DNA from: Algoriphagus halophilus
GTDB taxonomy: Bacteria; Bacteroidota; Bacteroidia; Cytophagales; Cyclobacteriaceae
Direction of reading: 5' to 3'
NCBI RefSeq assembly: GCF_900129785.1
Contig: NZ_FSRC01000001.1
Location: forward strand, 2,604,001-2,668,000
DNA length: 64,000 bases
Made by a program: the position numbers and the translations under genes. Of the stretch, positions 61,265 through 64,000 are shown piece after piece; position 1 is the first letter of the stretch, and every line of letters begins with the position of its first letter. Under the pieces are notes generated by a model that saw only the letters and a list, made by a program, of their open reading frames with translations, did not search any database and had not been told where the DNA came from.

Positions 61265-61453
61265 AGGTCAATTTAATCGCTTGAAATTAAGTAAAAATCT
61301 CCAAAGGGTTTTGGCTTAAGGTACCAAAAGGGATATTAATACTCTTAAATGGTAAAATCATTCATTTAATTATTCCACAAACCTAATTCGTTTTTTTAAA
61401 AAGGTTCAAAGTATCTAAATAGAATGCGAGCTAAATAGTTCGATTTACTAAAA

Positions 61454-61546
61454 TTAATTTTGCTCTTTTATCCATGTAAGAGTTTCTATTACCTTGTCTA
61501 ATTTCAAAATTCCTGCCAAAAAACCAGCGGGGTATTTACTGAGCAT
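61454..61546 (-). CDS. Possible 30-residue peptide with a Shine-Dalgarno sequence
   Basis: On the minus strand AGGAGG lies 5 nt before an ATG at 61546 that opens 30 codons (MLSKYPAGFLAGILKLDKVI, then ETLTWIKEQN). The frame follows the orphan receiver gene by 63 nt on the same strand. The peptide could form an amphipathic helix. Strong Shine-Dalgarno sequences are rare in this phylum, which is the main reason for calling it. No family is recognised, so it may be chance. Confidence 0.3.
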   Translation of the reverse strand: MLSKYPAGFLAGILKLDKVIETLTWIKEQN

Positions 61547-61609
61547 TTCCACCTCCTTTTACGAGGACATTCCTTCCCTTTCTTTGAAATAAACGGGCTT
61601 AATTTTACT

Positions 61610-61993
61610 CTAATTTTTAGAGTTCAAATATTGAAAAACATCATTCACCTGAACATTGGAAATTGGTTTTTCAAACAGTCGAATTGCCTGAGGATAGGCC
61701 TCTATTTTTTCTCTTTCAAAAGGGCCAATATTTCCCGTCAACACGATCACGGGAGCTTGGGAAACCTCCCTGATTTTTTGAAGCAAATCCCATCCGGAAA
61801 GTCCTGGAAAATTAAGGTCCATAAATATTAAATCCACGGAATTATTACCGAGCCATTCCAAGGCATGATCAGGATCATCAAAAGGAAAAATCTCCACCGT
61901 AGGATCTATCAACTGCATTCTTTTCTTGACCAAAATATGTTGAATTTTATCATCATCTATGGATGCAATTCTTTTGGAAACTGGATTGTTCAT
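61610..61993 (-). CDS. Orphan single-domain response regulator
   Basis: The 127-residue receiver-only protein has an acidic pocket D13-D15, phospho-acceptor D59 (FMDLNFPG), switch Thr86 (LTGN) and K109 (EKP). The start is the ATG at 61993 (MNNPVSKRIASIDDD). The frame is open for 44 codons further, to an ATG at 62125, but that extension does not look like receiver sequence. There is no kinase nearby and no output domain, so it acts through an unknown partner. Confidence 0.87.
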   Translation of the reverse strand: MNNPVSKRIASIDDDKIQHILVKKRMQLIDPTVEIFPFDDPDHALEWLGNNSVDLIFMDLNFPGLSGWDLLQKIREVSQAPVIVLTGNIGPFEREKIEAYPQAIRLFEKPISNVQVNDVFQYLNSKN

Positions 61994-62425
61994 ATTTTGA
62001 TTTTTGATACTTAGGGGTGATGCCGAGTCTGCAAATATCACTATTCCTAAGGCAAATCCAATATTTTGGGTTTTCGCATTCAGATCTTCAAATCTACTTG
62101 AAGTATCCTCCCATTGTGATTTCAATCAAGAAACAAATTTTAAAAAAATGAGAAATCACCCGTATTTAGTCTTATCTAAATTTTTTAGTATCACCTAATT
62201 ATGTCAAGACTAATTCATTCATATAGATATATAAATCAATAGATTAATATTCTTTACCTAAAGTTATTTTTAGTATAAAAATGATTCAAAATATCAAATT
62301 TACAAAGCATAAAGTGTACCAATAAAATCCCTATCAACCTGGCATAGACCGGCACTATTTTATTATTCATAAACTTGTTGAAGGCTTATTTTAACTAATT
62401 TACAGGCCTATTAATTACCCCTAAG
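61994..62425. other. AT-rich intergenic stretch
   Basis: No gene is seen in these 432 bases between the divergent receiver and DUF389 genes, apart from the open but unconvincing upstream extension of the receiver frame. No clear terminator, promoter pair or repeat was found. Confidence 0.5.
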
Positions 62426-63802
62426 ATGGAAGAAGAAAAAGCTCCTAGAAGCAATCGAAATCAATTGATCCGAACCCTACTCTATTTGAAAAACAGGTTT
62501 GATTTGCATGAAGGCAAAGAGGATGAGCTTGCCACCATTGACTATATCAAAAAGAACGTGGAGTTTAAAGGAGCCAATTTATGGATTCTGATTTTTGCGA
62601 TTTTTGTAGCCTCGATTGGCCTCAATGTAAACTCCACAGCAGTGATCATTGGAGCCATGTTAATCTCCCCTTTGATGGGGCCCATTATGGGAATTGGACT
62701 GGCTGCTGGGATCAATGATTTTGAGCTTTTGAAACGGTCGCTGAGGAACCTTGGCGTTGCAGTTTTCATCGCGATTTTAACCTCTACAATTTATTTTAAT
62801 TTCACTCCTTTAGATGATGCTCAATCCGAACTTTTGGCACGCACGGAACCTACAATTTGGGATGTATTAATTGCCTTGTTCGGAGGACTTGCAGGAATCA
62901 TTGCAGGTTCCCGAAAAGAGAAAAGTAATGCCATACCTGGGGTAGCAATTGCCACTGCTTTGATGCCCCCTCTTTGTACCGCTGGATATGGTTTGGCAAC
63001 CATGAATCTTTATTATTTTATCGGCGCCTTTTATTTATTTTTTATCAATTCAGTTTTTATAAGTCTCTCCACTTATTTAATTGTTCGTTTTATGAAATTT
63101 CCTAAAAAGGAATTTTTAGATCATAAAAAAGAAAAGCGAGTACAGACTTACATCACCATATTCACCATCATCACGATCGTACCTAGTGTCTATTTAGCCT
63201 ATGGAATCGTCATCCGATCTATCTGGGAGGAACAAGCAAAAACATTCGTCAGTCAGGAAATGGTTTTCCCCAGAACGCAAGTCCTCAATTCGAACTTCAC
63301 CTATTCCAGTTCAAATAAAACAATCCAGGTAAGTTTGATTGGAGATCAAATTGACCAAGAAACCATCGGACTTATCAAAGAAAAAGCGGTCAGCTTTGGC
63401 TTAACTGATACGGAGATTACCATCAATCAAAACAATGCGGGAATTACGGATATGAATTTATTGCGTTCGGATATCCTGAAAGATCTGTATGAACGAAATG
63501 AACAAATCATTCAAGATAAGGATCAACGCATCGCCTTGCTTGAAAGTGAAGTCGCAAATTATGGAGAAGTACGGTTTCTTGGGAATGATATTGCACAAGA
63601 AGCAAAGATCAATCATCCCAAACTTCGTAAATTCACCTTAAACAGGTCATTGGTCACTGACTTGGAAAAAGAAAAAACTGACACGCTTTTAGTGGCCTAT
63701 GCGGAGTTTTCTACCAAACCTTCGGCTTCGGAAACTAAAAAATTGACAGAATGGCTTAAATTAAGAACCAAAGCAGACACTGTTGGTCTTATCCTCAACT
63801 AA
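62426..63802 (+). CDS. DUF389 family polytopic membrane protein
   Basis: The 458-residue protein has a soluble N-terminus (about 1-48) and the DUF389 membrane domain (about 50-270, roughly six helices). The latter has the conserved LNVNSTAVIIGAMLISPLMGPIMGIGLA (about 72-99), RSLRNL and GLAGIIAGSRKEKSNAIPGVAIATALMPPLCTAGYGLA (about 155-192). A soluble C-terminal part (about 280-458) contains a short coiled coil (about 349-375). The transport role of DUF389 is not established. A truncated YciI-like gene follows 12 nt downstream on the same strand. Confidence 0.88.
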   Translation: MEEEKAPRSNRNQLIRTLLYLKNRFDLHEGKEDELATIDYIKKNVEFKGANLWILIFAIFVASIGLNVNSTAVIIGAMLISPLMGPIMGIGLAAGINDFELLKRSLRNLGVAVFIAILTSTIYFNFTPLDDAQSELLARTEPTIWDVLIALFGGLAGIIAGSRKEKSNAIPGVAIATALMPPLCTAGYGLATMNLYYFIGAFYLFFINSVFISLSTYLIVRFMKFPKKEFLDHKKEKRVQTYITIFTIITIVPSVYLAYGIVIRSIWEEQAKTFVSQEMVFPRTQVLNSNFTYSSSNKTIQVSLIGDQIDQETIGLIKEKAVSFGLTDTEITINQNNAGITDMNLLRSDILKDLYERNEQIIQDKDQRIALLESEVANYGEVRFLGNDIAQEAKINHPKLRKFTLNRSLVTDLEKEKTDTLLVAYAEFSTKPSASETKKLTEWLKLRTKADTVGLILN

Positions 63803-63814
63803 TCCCACACTGAC

Positions 63815-64000
63815 ATGAAAACCCTTCTCTTTGTATTTGCCTTGCTAGCTTGCTCAATTGGTATTTCCAAGGCCCAGTCCAGTTATGACCCTCATTTAGC
63901 CGAAGAAGTAGGGGCTGATCAGTACGGAATGAAGAAGTATGTCATCGCTTTTCTCTATAGGGGAGACAAAGTAAGTGAATACACCGAAGAAGAGCGGGGG
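63815..64000 (+). CDS. Secreted YciI-like protein, cut by the window end
   Basis: The first 62 codons are present. A signal peptide (about 1-21, ending SKAQ) precedes DPHLAEEVGADQYGMKKYVIAFLYRG, which resembles the opening of YciI-related proteins (GADxYGMKxYVxAFLxRG). YciI folds are small ferredoxin-like domains of mostly unknown role. The rest lies beyond the window, so length and active residues cannot be judged. It starts 12 nt after the DUF389 gene and is probably co-transcribed. Confidence 0.7.
   Translation, partial: MKTLLFVFALLACSIGISKAQSSYDPHLAEEVGADQYGMKKYVIAFLYRGDKVSEYTEEERG

Noticed and set aside
61994..62125. N-terminal extension of the orphan receiver to the ATG at 62125
   Set aside because: The 44 extra residues do not resemble a receiver domain, and MNNPVSKRIASIDDD at 61993 is a natural start.

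Overview
The window looks like chromosomal DNA of a member of the Bacteroidota, most likely Cytophagales/Cyclobacteriaceae (Algoriphagus-like). The evidence is a gliding-type lipoprotein (GldH), a GWxTD protein, a DUF2723 membrane protein, Bacteroidota-style promoter boxes (TAnnTTTG) and an almost complete lack of Shine-Dalgarno sequences. The genus is inference. I saw no rRNA, tRNA, CRISPR, prophage or insertion sequence. The DNA reads as ordinary core chromosome with short palindromic intergenic repeats.

Layout. 0.1-4.9 kb: an old-yellow-enzyme flavoprotein, a zinc-ribbon membrane protein and a secreted GH3 glycosidase. 5.2-15.7 kb: a MacAB-type export system (adaptor, ATPase, two FtsX-type permeases) divergent from an NtrC-type regulator and its histidine kinase, with a sigma-54-like promoter and a three-half-site enhancer between them. 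15.7-25.2 kb: envelope and stress genes, namely a PQQ-type dehydrogenase/PKD/cytochrome c fusion, lipoprotein MsrAB, an orphan receiver, a Dabb protein, and a propeller lipoprotein next to D-lactate dehydrogenase. 25.3-28.1 kb: a compact operon of fatty-acid desaturase, DEAD-box-type helicase, small basic protein and cold-shock protein. The desaturase frame runs 38 codons upstream of its first ATG and seems to start at ATT.

28.4-37.6 kb: a sulfur cluster with thioredoxin, a CstB-like persulfide dioxygenase/rhodanese, two YeeE/YedE half-transporters, a TsdA-type thiosulfate dehydrogenase and two paralogous porins. An acyl-ACP thioesterase/MFS pair sits inside it. Four sites with a TGTGA-N6-TCACA-like pattern lie in front of trx, the cstB-like gene, one porin and tsdA. 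In two cases the site is centred exactly 33 bp upstream of a -7 box. I read the cluster as one Crp/Fnr-controlled regulon and consider this the most interesting signal in the window.

37.7-64 kb: housekeeping and envelope genes, including a DUF2723 protein, methyltransferase, GWxTD protein, rlmB, manC/kdsD, recQ, purD, ricT-like and gldH, pgi, two secreted TonB-C-domain proteins, acnA, an EEP-family protein, mlaEFD, an orphan receiver, a DUF389 protein and the start of a YciI-like gene. Many gene ends carry clear hairpin terminators.
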